Assembly (NCBI GenBank): GCA_032164245.1
Contig: JAVMKO010000021.1
Coordinates: forward strand, 12,530,285-12,594,284
From: Sternotherus odoratus
Taxonomy: Eukaryota; Chordata; Testudines; Kinosternidae
Direction: 5' to 3'
Length of the DNA stretch: 64,000 bases
Part shown: positions 11,050 to 20,774 of the stretch, one piece after another
How positions within the stretch are numbered: position 1 is the stretch's first letter
How the letters are laid out: every line of letters starts with the position of its first letter
Notes under the pieces: model-generated
What the model was told of the DNA's origin: nothing
The model's input: only the letters and a program-made list of their open reading frames with translations
The model's database searches: none
Position numbers and translations under genes: made by a program

Positions 11050-11274
11050 ACTAGCCCCGCCCTCCCCCAGGGCCCCGCCCCATTCACACCCCCAGCTCTA
11101 GCTCCACCCTCCCTTGGGGCCCCGCCCCAATTCCCCCCAGAGTGTAACCCCGCCCTCCCTCAGAGCCCCGCCCCATTCACCCCCCCCGCTCTATCCCCAC
11201 CCTCCCGTGGGGCCCCGCCCCCTCATGGCCCCGCCCTCCCCCGTGGCCCCGCCCCCTGCCCGGGCCGGAGGAAG
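11050..11274 (+). promoter_or_regulatory. ADPRS: ADPRS GC-box promoter (CpG-island type)
   Basis: Several CCCCGCCC/GGCCCCGCCCC Sp1-type GC boxes lie in the 225 bases before the ADPRS start codon, and no TATA box is seen. The block is itself an imperfect tandem repeat: GCCCCGCCCCATTCAC recurs at 11072 and 11165, a 93-base offset. This architecture is typical of a housekeeping gene. Confidence 0.75.
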
Positions 11275-11500
11275 ATGGCGGCGGCGCTGGCGGGCGGGTC
11301 GCTGGGCCGGGTCGCTGCGCGGCTCCCGCCGGCCCGCGGCCGGTTCCGGGGCTGCCTGGCCGGGGCGCTGCTCGGGGACTGCCTGGGCGCCGCCTTCGAG
11401 GGCCGGGGCGCGGTGGGGCTGCCCGAGCTGCTGCGCTACGTGCGCGGCCTGGAGCCGCCGGGCCGGGCCGGGGGCGACGACGAGGAGCCGGGCGGCAGAG
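11275..11500 (+). CDS. ADPRS: ADPRS coding exon 1
   Basis: 226 nt, from [17 protein letters not shown] to DDEEPGGR plus the first base of Glu76. The donor GAG|GTGGGG is weak-looking but is the only one that keeps frame with exon 2. It is extremely GC-rich and sits between two blocks of the same minisatellite. Confidence 0.9.
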
Positions 11501-14500
11501 GTGGGGGGGCTGCGACCCCGGGGGGGCTACGACTTCTCCGCCCCCCCCCGGGGGTCTGTGTCCTGCCCCCCCTGTGTGTCCCCCCCCGGGGGGTCTGTGT
11601 CCTGCCCCCCGCACTCCCTGTGTCCCCCCCCGGGGGGTCTGTGTCCTGCCCCCCGCGCCCCCTGTGTCCCCCCCCGGGGGTCTGTGTCCTGCCCCCCGCA
11701 CCCCCTGTGTGTGTCCCCCCGGGGGGTCTGTGTCCTGCCCCCCGCACCCCCTGTGTGTGTCCCCCCGGGGGGTCTGTGTCCTGCCCCCCGCACCCCCTGT
11801 GTGTCCCCCCCCCGGGGGGGTCTGTGTCCTGCCCCCCGCGCCCCCTGTGTCCCCCCCGGGGGGTCTGTGTCCTGCCCCCCGCACCCCCTGTGTGTGTCCC
11901 CCCCGGGGGTCTGTGTCCTGCCCCCCGCGCCCCCTGTGTGTCCCCCCCGGGGGTCTGTGTCGCACCCCCCGTGTCCCCCCCGCGCCTCCTGTGTCCCCCC
12001 CGGGGTCTGTGTCCTGCCCCCCGAGCCCCCTGTGTGTGTCCCCCTGGGGGGGGTCTGTGTCCTGCCCCCCGCACCTCCTGTGTCCCCCCCGAGGGGTCTG
12101 TGTCCTGCCTCCCGCACCCCCTGTGTGTCCCCCCCCTGGGTCTGTGTCCTCCCTCCGCACCTCCTGTGACCTGCCCCCCCCGGGGGGGTCTGTGTCCTGC
12201 CCCCGCACACTCAGTGTCCTTCCCTCCCGCCCACCCTGTCCTCCCACGGGTGTCTGTGTCTCCGTCCCCCCCCCCCCCCCGTACATCTTGGTGCCCCTCT
12301 GGGGGTCAGACCCCTCCCCCCCCCCGTTCTCTCACGGGTGCCTGACACCCCCCGCACACTCCGTTCTACCCTGGGGATGTGAACCATGCAGCCCAAACTG
12401 CCCGAGGTTAGTGGCCTTCATGCAGAAGTCGTGTGGGGGAGAGAATTTTTTTTAAGACAAAGAATCTGTCCCTTGAAATCCACCCCCAGTGGGTGCTGTC
12501 AGGGGGCCTCAGGTACTGGGGTGGTACCTGAATCCCACTTTGAATTCATTCCTTTGAAATAATTAGATTCCACATTGACTGAGTTTCTTTCATATTTCTC
12601 CCAGATCACTGGGCGTGTTGCTCTTATTGACGACACTACTTAATGTACTACTGCTGAAGGCCTGTTCCTCCACCGGAGTCCGTGACCATTTTTAATCTCT
12701 CACAAGGCCTGCTAAGAGAGCTGAGTGGAAATACAGCCAAGTCTTTTGCACTCTAGATTCGTAGCGAATTCCCCTGGCAGTAGAGAAATGGGATTGGGAT
12801 TCTAGAGGGGCAATAGGACCTCTTGGTGTTTGGATGATCATCTGGTATTTTTGCCTTCTCTTTCAGAAGTGCTCTGCTATACAGATGACACAGCCATGGC
12901 CAGAGGTGTGGTGCGGTCCCTGTTAGCCAAGGGCGAGTTTGATGAAGTTGATATGGCCAGGAGGTAAGGAGCTGCAGTCAACACAACAGGGAGATCTGTG
13001 TTGCTTTTGCAAGTGATAGTGAGTGAAAGCTAAACACCCGCTTTGAGCTGTTCCCATTTATTCCGGCAAACAAGTTTGTATAATGTTGTTATTAAAAGGA
13101 CTTCAATTTTTAAAAATTATTTCCTTTCTAGTGTACTTATTGCTTTGTATGCTGTTTCCTTTTTTACACTTCCCTGAGCTTTGGGCAATGAAAATCCATG
13201 AAGTCAGTTGGTTTTTATAGTCCGTTTCCCTTTCACATACTTGGTGCTGAAGCGTTTGGATTCCAGATGCTGAAAGGCAAAGGTTTAATTGTTTAAAAAC
13301 TGTCTCCGGGGGACTTAAAAATATTTCTGCCTACCTGTGACTAGTAAAAAAAAATTCCAATTATTTTTTTTAAAGTATATCTTAAAACAATCAAGAAGTC
13401 AAGAGCTGAAACCACTGATTTCCACAAATAGATATTGTCAGTGCAACCACATGGTCTAACCTCGGTTATCCTCATCCACCCTCGTCTTTGGTGTAGGGAT
13501 TATTCTCTTTCTACAACACATATTTGTCCAACACCTTGCACAGTGGGGCCTTGATACTTGTTGAGATCTCTGGATGTTACTCTGATGCAAATAATAATAA
13601 GGCTTTATAAAAGCTGCTTTCAAAAAAAGATTTTAGTAGCAGACCAAATGTAAGTTGAAACTGTCCCTTTCCAGTACGGTTTTTGTAATTCCTGTGTAAC
13701 TGCTTCTGTTTTACCTTTGGCAGATTTGCTGAGGAACATAAGAAGGAACCGGATCGGGGCTATGGGATGGCAGTTGTCAAAGTGTTCAAGAAGCTTCTGA
13801 GCCCCAAATGCAGTGATGTGTTTGAGCCAGCCCGCGTGCAGTTTAATGGGAAAGGCTCCTACGGGAACGGCGGTGCTATGAGGGTAGCAGGCATTTCGCT
13901 GATTTACCCTGATGTTCAGGATGTGAAGAAGGTGCATTGCAGGGGGGTTCTTCAGGCACTGGGGCTCCCAGATCTCTGCTGATGGGATGGGGTTTGGGGA
14001 TTATCTTTCACTCTGGTTTCCTATAGATTTTTTTTTTTTGTAATCCACAGTTTGCGAAGCTCAGTGCTGAGTTGACCCATGCCAACTCGCTTGGCTATAA
14101 CGGAGCCATCCTGCAGGCTCTGGCGGTGCACCTTGCCTTGCAGGGAGAGCTCAGTCGGGAGAGCTTCCTGGAGCAGCTGATCGGCCACATGGAGGACGTG
14201 GAGGCAGATGATAAATCTTTGGCTGATGCGCGAGCGTAAGTAGGGCTCCTCTACTAGTTGCATTGTGTCCTCCATATCGAATTTGGTCTAGTTCACAGCA
14301 GTCTTTTTCTCTTGGCTCTGTACGGCTGTCTAGCTAATGCCTCATAGATTGTATTCCGCCTGTCTCTTGATGCTATTCTGTGCATGGGAAGTGAGATTTT
14401 CCTTCATGTCATTAGGCTGTGTTTTGATTTTAGCTGCATGGCTTTTTCTGTGACTGGGGAACTCATGTTTGAAAACACAGATGCCTCCCCCCTCTTTAGA

Positions 14501-16162
14501 AGCAGCTTGCAGAGCCTCTCTTGCCACACTCATCTGCCATGTCCCGGTGTGAATGTCCTCGGACTGAGGAATGAGCGATTCCTCCAGGGTCCAGTTCCCT
14601 CTGCCTCTCCCCCTCAGTGTAAACCAGTCCCTTTACGGAGTGGAAGAGTTTGGCTGTGATTCATAAAAGCCGTCCAACCAGTTGGGATATTACTCTGCTG
14701 GCTACATGCTGCTAGGTCTAGCTTCTCCCTGTTTTGTAAGCAATTTGTGAGACTTCAGTTTGTCCTCTCCCATATCTTGTCTTTCCAAGAGCGTTGACTT
14801 GCTGCAGACTGGTAAGATGGATCCTTCTCTCTCCTCTGAAGCCCTCGTTCATTCATTTCAGGTTGACGTGCTCTCAGAACTGCTTTGCTTTAGGTTCTTG
14901 CTCATTCTCTGCATGTGTCATGTGTACAGGAGGTCTCAGTAGACAAGGTCATGGTTCAAACACCTGGAAATGTGGGAAGATTCACTCCTACAGCCACATA
15001 TACATAGCCACCAAAGTTTCTTTTTTTTGGAACGTCCGCCTCCCTGGGAGCTCTCTGTTTGGACACCTCTTCATAGGCTGGGCTGTATTAGATCAAATCC
15101 TGCAGATTGCTCCCTGGTGGGAGGAAGGGAGAAGTCACTGGAGCAGAACATTTTGTCACATTCCTGTCTCTCGTCTCCAGGATGGGTTTTGAGGAATTAC
15201 CATTTTCAAGGCGTCTTAAGAAGATCAAGGAATTTTTGGAGCTTAGCACCGTTCCAAAGTCAGATGTATTGCTTGAGTTAGGTAAGCACCTTTCTTCCCA
15301 CAGGGGTTCAGGCAAAGCATGGCCAGCTTAGGGAGCCTGTGGTTAGTGCTTTTCTGGATTTCTGCCTCTTGCTTTCCAGACTTGCAGGGATTGGATGTAT
15401 TGCAAACACTGCATGTTCAGCCCTGTGGAAAGAGTAAGTGTGACTCGCTTTGCAGTGACTCCCTCCCTGAGGGCAGCCTTGGTGGCTGAAAGCCTATCTT
15501 TCCAAGAGAATAATGATGCCTAATTTTCCCAGATCTCATCTTAATGACAGCCCACCAGTCAGATCTTCCTTCTGGACACCTGGCAACTCAGGGATGTTAC
15601 AGGTTAGGGCATAGTTGCATGGGTGTAGTTGAATGCATGTTCCCTGACCGGAATAGTAGTAGTGTGCTGGTCAGGAGTGAGACCAGCGGAGAGCATGGGA
15701 TGGAAAGCATAGCATCTACCCACACTTCACCTAGCTAGAAACAGCCATATTAAAGTTTGAAATTGGCAATAAAACAAGCTCATGAACTAAAGGGAATGGA
15801 TTCTTTTGTGGAAGGTTAGAGGTGTAACTGTCCTGCTTTGTCGCTGAATGTGGTTGGTTTCATTAACAGGCAATGGCATTGCTGCTCTGGAGTCTGTCCC
15901 CACTGCAATTTACTCCTTCTTGCGCTCCATGAAATCCGACCCAGATATTCCTGATCACTACAACAACCTACAGAGGGTCATCATCTACTGTATCTCGCTG
16001 GGTGGAGACACAGATACCATAGCTACCATGGCTGGAGCCATTGCAGGAGCTTATTATGGGGAGGAGCAGGTACCCCCGTGCTGGGAGCAGAGCTGCGAAG
16101 CTTTTCAAGAGACAGAGATGCTGGCAAATAGCTTGTACGAACTATACCGCCAACGACTTTGA
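11275..16162 (+). CDS. ADPRS: ADP-ribosylserine hydrolase ARH3, six coding exons
   Basis: ADPRS (ADPRHL2, ARH3) removes ADP-ribose from serine side chains and degrades poly(ADP-ribose), reversing PARP1/HPF1 signalling in nucleus, cytosol and mitochondria. The exons are 11275-11500, 12867-12963, 13724-13931, 14051-14235, 15181-15281 and 15870-16162: 1107 nt plus stop, 369 codons (human 363). The conserved N-terminal fold reads [20 protein letters not shown], with Glu42 matching the human 'Glu flap' residue 41. Magnesium ligands are in YTDD (Thr81, Asp82, Asp83) and in [22 protein letters not shown] (Asp319, Asp321, Thr322). [16 protein letters not shown] lies in exon 3. All catalytic positions I can place are present. 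The N-terminal 23 residues are rich in Ala and Arg without acidic residues, compatible with mitochondrial targeting. The start ATG has A at -3 and G at +4. Confidence 0.97.
11540..12300 (+). repeat. C-rich minisatellite in ADPRS intron 1
   Basis: About 15 tandem copies of a 39-52 base unit (mostly 43-48). Each copy contains C-run, G-run, TCTGTGTCCTG, CCCCCCGC, then ACCCCCTGTGTGTGT. GGTCTGTGT begins at 11553, 11592, 11636, 11679, 11725, 11771, 11819, 11862, 11908, 11952, 12004, 12052, 12095, 12139 and 12187. Each unit holds a self-complementary CCCCCC-GGGGGG core and G-runs on both strands. Unit length varies, so it is a likely length-polymorphic VNTR. It lacks stop codons in several frames, which creates long spurious ORFs. 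Confidence 0.93.
12867..12963 (+). CDS. ADPRS: ADPRS coding exon 2
   Basis: 97 nt. It completes Glu76, then reads [18 protein letters not shown] to VDMAR. It contains the metal-binding YTDD motif. The acceptor is TTCTCTTTCAG and the donor GAG|GTAAGG. Confidence 0.96.
13515..13615 (+). mobile_element. SINE tail in ADPRS intron 2
   Basis: AACACCTTGCACAGTGGGGCCTTGAT is followed by CTGATGCAAATAATAATAAGG: the tail of the MIR/L2-like SINE seen elsewhere in the window. Confidence 0.6.
13724..13931 (+). CDS. ADPRS: ADPRS coding exon 3
   Basis: 208 nt, [18 protein letters not shown] to PDVQDVKK. The acceptor is TTTACCTTTGGCAG and the donor AAG|GTGCAT. It holds the [17 protein letters not shown] block. 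Confidence 0.96.
14051..14235 (+). CDS. ADPRS: ADPRS coding exon 4
   Basis: 185 nt, [19 protein letters not shown] to DKSLADAR plus two bases. The acceptor is GTAATCCACAG and the donor GAGC|GTAAGT. Confidence 0.96.
15181..15281 (+). CDS. ADPRS: ADPRS coding exon 5
   Basis: 101 nt, [20 protein letters not shown] to DVLLEL plus one base of Gly. The acceptor is TCTCGTCTCCAG and the donor TTAG|GTAAGC. Confidence 0.94.
15870..16162 (+). CDS. ADPRS: ADPRS last coding exon
   Basis: 290 coding nt plus TGA, from [18 protein letters not shown] through the metal-binding [20 protein letters not shown] to LYELYRQRL. The acceptor is GGTTTCATTAACAG. Confidence 0.97.
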
Positions 16163-17104
16163 GCCACAGAAGTGTTGTCTTGGGCCAAGTTTAAAGCAAG
16201 TGGCTACCTCTCCCTCAGTGATGAGATCCATAGCAAATGGGTCCACCTTGTCTTTAACGATCTGTAACCTGTCCAGTTCCAGAATGGCTGTCATGTGTCG
16301 CGTGGTAGAAGTGAGACTTGGGCCTTGTTTTTCTGTTACAATTGATCTGGAGGATGCTTGCACAGAGAGATTTGGATGTTGGAATTTATTGTCCTACTAC
16401 AACACAGAAGCAATATCTGGTTTCTTGATCAGATTTCTGCTTCTTACCAAGCCTCTTCTCCTGTCTGTGTCTTGTTCTGTTATACGACTTGTCCAAGCTT
16501 CAAGTGGGGGTCTAAATCCAGGAACCAGCTTTGTCATCTGTTTCCAGATTCCACAGACTTCCATTCAGATCTTCACAGTCTAACTTTCAAGAAGCACTTG
16601 AGTTGCGCCATCCCCGTGCTCCGCTCTCCTCCCAGTGCCTAATCGATGGTGTGCTATGCTTTCACCCTCTTCTGCACACCTGGTGTCCAATGCATGAGAC
16701 TAGGTCACTAGTGAACCAGTGGGAAGAAAGGTAGTAAAACCTAGTGGTACCTTAGGCCCAAATCTTGGTGCCGTTGAAGTCGGTGACAAAAATCCAATTG
16801 ACTTCAGTGGGAACAGGATGCAACTCTTAATTGCTTTCAACCTCCTCACCTGATTGGGGTTGTCTAAAAGTGGTCAGAAGGACGGTTTCAGTTGAGAATT
16901 CATTTCTGTTAAGAAAGGGCTTGTGTGCTAGGAGGCCGTACAAATGGTAGAGGACGTATTAGAAAACAGTGTTCTGCGGCAGGATGTTTAAAAACGTGCC
17001 CAGTCAAGCAGGCAGAGAGGAAATAATCTGAGTCTGTATGCAAGCTGCTTTGTGTAAATGTGTTTTGACATGCCTTTAGTAATTACAGAAAACAAAGAAA
17101 TAAA
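16163..17104 (+). other. ADPRS: Probable ADPRS 3' UTR with AATAAA at 17099-17104
   Basis: The first canonical plus-strand AATAAA I noticed after the stop codon is at 17099-17104. No further exon is seen. The true cleavage site is not determined and later signals exist, such as AATAAA at 20715-20720. Confidence 0.35.
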
Positions 17105-17760
17105 AACCATCCTGTTTGCAGGCAGCTATCGTATGGAAATGGGTATAAATCCAAATGTTCCAAAGTTTGTTTATATATAGATATATTTTTATAAACTAAA
17201 ACTGGGAAGTGAACTCATTACCAATAGGGGTCTTATTGCCTGCTGATGTCAGCAGAAAGTTATTGTGTGTATATATGAACAATCTGGTTGTAATTGGGTT
17301 ATTCCTCACCTTTCCTGCACTTTGCTTCCCTAGAGTACAAGTCTATTGCGTGAAGCTTTAATGAACTTTCTGTGTATGCACATGACTATTTGTCGTATTA
17401 ATATGTAGAATTATGGGCCCACTATATAGACTGTGTTTCAGATTTGAGAAGTAAAACATCATGTTTTATATACTTCAAGAGATTCTGCAAGAGACTTCCG
17501 AATTTTCAAGGAAGACATTTAAAAACAATGTGTTTGTTTAAATTCTCTTGTTTTTCTTTTGAATGGCAAAGTTGTGGAGCTTGCAGAAGTTAGTTGTTTA
17601 TAAAGTGTAGCTTTTCCTAAGCTAGGATTGAAATGTGCCCCATAAAACATGCAGGGGCTGTTTTTCTTAAAAGTAATCAAATCACTTAGGATCACTGAAG
17701 GAAAATACAGGAACAGTGGCTAATTATCAAAGTAAAGGAGTTGTGTTGCATAAGTCAGTT

Positions 17761-17924
17761 ACACTGGACTCTGGCTATAGCTCCCGTGCGTGGTTCCGTG
17801 TTAACTTGGGGACTGCGTTGCCATGGATCCCAATTTAAATATTTAAATTTGGGATCCATGGCAGTGACCGGGCTGTATGTGAACCCGCGGTATAGTGACC
17901 TGGGCTATAGCGAGGGTCTGGTGT
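17761..17924. mobile_element. Foldback MITE-like element
   Basis: The outer ends ACACTGGACTCTGGCTATAG (17761-17780) and the complement of 17905-17924 match at 16 of 20 positions. The centre is a near-perfect palindrome, TGCCATGGATCCCAATTTAAAT (17819-17840) against 17841-17863, with one extra T. Terminal inverted repeats and a palindromic centre without coding capacity suggest a short nonautonomous DNA transposon. The family is not identified. Confidence 0.6.
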
Positions 17925-17929
17925 ATTAG

Positions 17930-20335
17930 CCTGGAGACTTATCTGACCTCAGCCTCTTTAGGTAGCAAACTAAAGTTTGGACGACTTGGACAAAGAGCAG
18001 TTCTTTATACGTGCTTCTGCCTTTCCTAGCTGGGGTAGAAATTCCTGGCCATTCGACTGTAGCTGAACTTGGAACCTAGTAGGGAAAATCTGTATGCACA
18101 TTTGCGCAGACTAATTGGACTGGAGCCTGTTCTCCAGCGGTGGTGTGTAGGGATGGGAGTTTCCTGTGTGGAAACCTTGGGAATCAGTGGCAGGCTCTTG
18201 AAATGTTGCAGAGAAAATGACAGCCCAGCTGCAGAAGGCGTTGGTCATCTTCTATGGCCTCTTTCACAGCTCTACCTACCAGGTCCTGGTCTTTTCCTGA
18301 GTCCTTTGACATTCATGCCGAGCACAATTCATCTACTGGTAAAAAACTCAGTGCGCTTCAGCCAGAGCAGAGGCTAGTGCCCTGTCGGCGCTTCCCGTAT
18401 GTCTAAACATCAGTGACCGAGCAAAGAAACTGCATTCGGACTTGTGTAATGCCTGTGATGGCGAGTCATTAACATCACTGGAGCTATGGTTGATGGGCTG
18501 AGTAAGGAACTTGAAACCAGATCTATAAATGGTACCTTAACAGGAAAACCATTACTTCCCCATCACCTTCCTGTCTAGGCTCCCCACATTCTTACTAGAG
18601 CTTTCGAGGCTTTCCAGTATCACATTTCCTCTGCGGTCACCTCCTGCAAGCTGCAGTATAATTGGCAGGAAAGTGCCCCGTGGGTGTCACCTGTCGTAAT
18701 TTGCCACGCCCTGCTCCACGTGTGAAGCTGGGACTTTGGGTCTGTTGGCAGGAGCAGAGAGACCTGTCCCCCTCCTTGGGTTTCTTTGTTGGATTTTAGC
18801 ATGGCTAGTTATTCCAGTGCAGAGGGCATTTAGCCTGTGTTAAGTTCAAAGAGGTTTGTGCTGGCGCCATCACAGTGTGGGATTTGGGAATGATCCTGAT
18901 TGCATTTTCCCAGATCTTGCCTCGCCAATGATAGCAGTTCAGAAATTATCCCTGCTCCCATCTCCCTTCACATGACAGATTTTGGCCTTAACCAAGCAGC
19001 ACTGGTGTGGGAGGTTGCACTGGGTTCAAAAATAGTCCTAAGTGCACGAATGTGATATTTTGACAGTAATTTTACTAACTCATAACTGCACTTTAAATGC
19101 CACTTTTGGGATTTATTGTATGCAATTCTATTTATAGTTTTACCCTCTGCCTATGTATTTCCATGTATAGGCTAGTCAGCCCTTTGTGAGACTAAATTAT
19201 AAGGGGAATCATAGGAAAAGCTTTAGGGTGTTCCCATCTCCCCTCCCCCTATACACACATACTTCTCTTCTTTCAAGACTCAGCCTGAAACTGCTTTGTT
19301 ACGGTTTCTTAAAAATGTATCTCCGGAAAGCAGGATGAAAGCATTTCCAGGCCAAGTAGTGGCATCTTGTGAGGAGCCGGGCCTTTTGCTTCATCTGCAG
19401 TAAGTTTAATTTTTGAAATCCGCTGTAAAAACTGTTCTCACAATGGTTGCTTTTGTTTACGGTGAATGGCGTGAGTGTCATGTGAAAATGGGTAATGCCT
19501 GTTCACGGTAAAGGGAATTTAGTGCATCAGTCCTAACATGCACTGAGTGGCAATTGCATGCCCCCAAAGTATTTCAGTGCTGGAGTTTTCATTAGTGTCT
19601 TGCTTGTAGAAAATATTGGCAGTAAGGAGCAACGGGTGGAAAAAGTCAAGTGCTGGAGCCTTGCTGCTAGAATCGGTTCAGATTGGTTACTGTGTATAGC
19701 GAACCACAAGCTGGGAGTATTAATAAGATGCACCAAGACCACAATTTGTCTCACACCCCTAAATGTAAGAGGATTTAAAGGGACATGTCAACTTAAAATT
19801 CACATTTCTGCCTGGAATGGTTCATTGGCTCTAGTTGACTACACTCCCAATTAGGAGACCTGAAAGAGATCACAGGGAAAAAATAATTATTAACTTTGTT
19901 TCCTTTGCGCCTCTGGCAGCATTTCATGTAATAGTCAGTTTCAACATTTCCCCTGCATAGTCAGCCAGTCCCTTTTATCTGTGGAGAGAGAGTTTTTTTA
20001 AAATAAGGGAATGTGATTATAAAAGCCCAAGAAAATAGCAGTGGGGGAACTCGGAGGCAGGGTGGTATCTGAAACTACTTTTAGGGATTTTTTTTTAAAA
20101 AAAAACCTGATTAGCTTTCAAAATGATATAGCTTAAAACAAAACAAAGCTCCCCCCTAAAAAGAAAACACCCGATGGAATCAATGATGCTTAAAGCCCAA
20201 AGAATTGAGCTGCATTCTCACTGGCTTCTTTTTATGGGGAAGGAGGTAAATGGGTAGCATACTCCGTATACATATTGGAATTTGTTATGGTGATAACCAG
20301 CTAGCACAGTCTGGGACTCTTCATAGTTTTTGTAA
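17930..20335. other. ADPRS-COL8A2 intergenic DNA, no gene recognised
   Basis: I see no conserved exon, RNA gene or well-defined repeat. Reading frames are short and scattered on both strands. Confidence 0.4.
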
Positions 20336-20339
20336 AGAA

Positions 20340-20465
20340 AGCGAGGAATACTTGTAGCACCTTAGAGACTAACTAGTTTATTTCAGCATAAGCTTTCGTG
20401 GGCTATAGCTCACTTCATCAGATGCATAGAATGGAACAGAAGTAAAATGCATTTATACACACAGA
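20340..20465 (-). mobile_element. Copy of the GTTAGTCTCTAAGGTGC repeat (Penelope-like candidate)
   Basis: Read on the minus strand it holds CATCTGATGAAGTGAGC, GCCCACGAAAGCTTATGC and TAGTTAGTCTCTAAGGTGC. It belongs to the same family as the copies at 35755, 44990 and 54897. It carries a hammerhead-like core: CTGATGA at 20421-20415 and GAAA at 20397-20394, separated by a 6-bp stem with a TATA loop. Assignment to Penelope-like elements is inference. Confidence 0.6.
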
Positions 20466-20768
20466 AAGGAAAAAGGGTATTTCAGAAGTGGTCCTTTGAA
20501 TACAGAAGCTTCATTTTGTGGTGTGGGTGCTGGCCAGTGCTACAGAAGGTGTGGGTTCAAATGTGAGCTCTGACATAGACTCCTTGGGTGAGTCACGGTC
20601 TATTCCCGTCATGTCCCCAATACAATGGGATATTAATTTTCCTTTGCCTGTTCAGACTGTAAGCTCAGGGAGCAGAGGTTGTCTCTTACTATGTACAAGT
20701 GCTCCTGCAAGGCAAATAAATCAGGACAGGACAAAGGCACAGCTGAGATAATCTTTTATACAATAAGT

Positions 20769-20774
20769 TTTATT
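20769..20774 (-). terminator. COL8A2: Candidate COL8A2 polyadenylation signal
   Basis: TTTATT on the plus strand (AATAAA on the minus strand) lies about 3.0 kb downstream of the COL8A2 stop codon, at the end of a long AT-rich stretch. An alternative proximal signal is at 23704-23709, only about 65 nt after the stop. Confidence 0.4.

Noticed and set aside
11540..12300. A repeat array that could be mistaken for a CRISPR array
   Set aside because: The units are contiguous, of variable length, with no unique spacers, in a vertebrate intron. It is a minisatellite.
10726..12345. A 539-codon plus-strand reading frame through the ADPRS promoter, exon 1 and minisatellite, with similar long frames on the minus strand (11177-12286, 11436-12074, 11527-12210)
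   Set aside because: The frames stay open only because the repeat unit lacks stop codons. Their translations are low-complexity Pro/Cys or Gly/Arg repeats, and the real exon 1 begins at ATG 11275 and leaves the frame at the donor at 11500.
16041..16583. A 180-codon plus-strand frame
   Set aside because: It starts out of frame inside the last ADPRS exon and continues into the 3' UTR.
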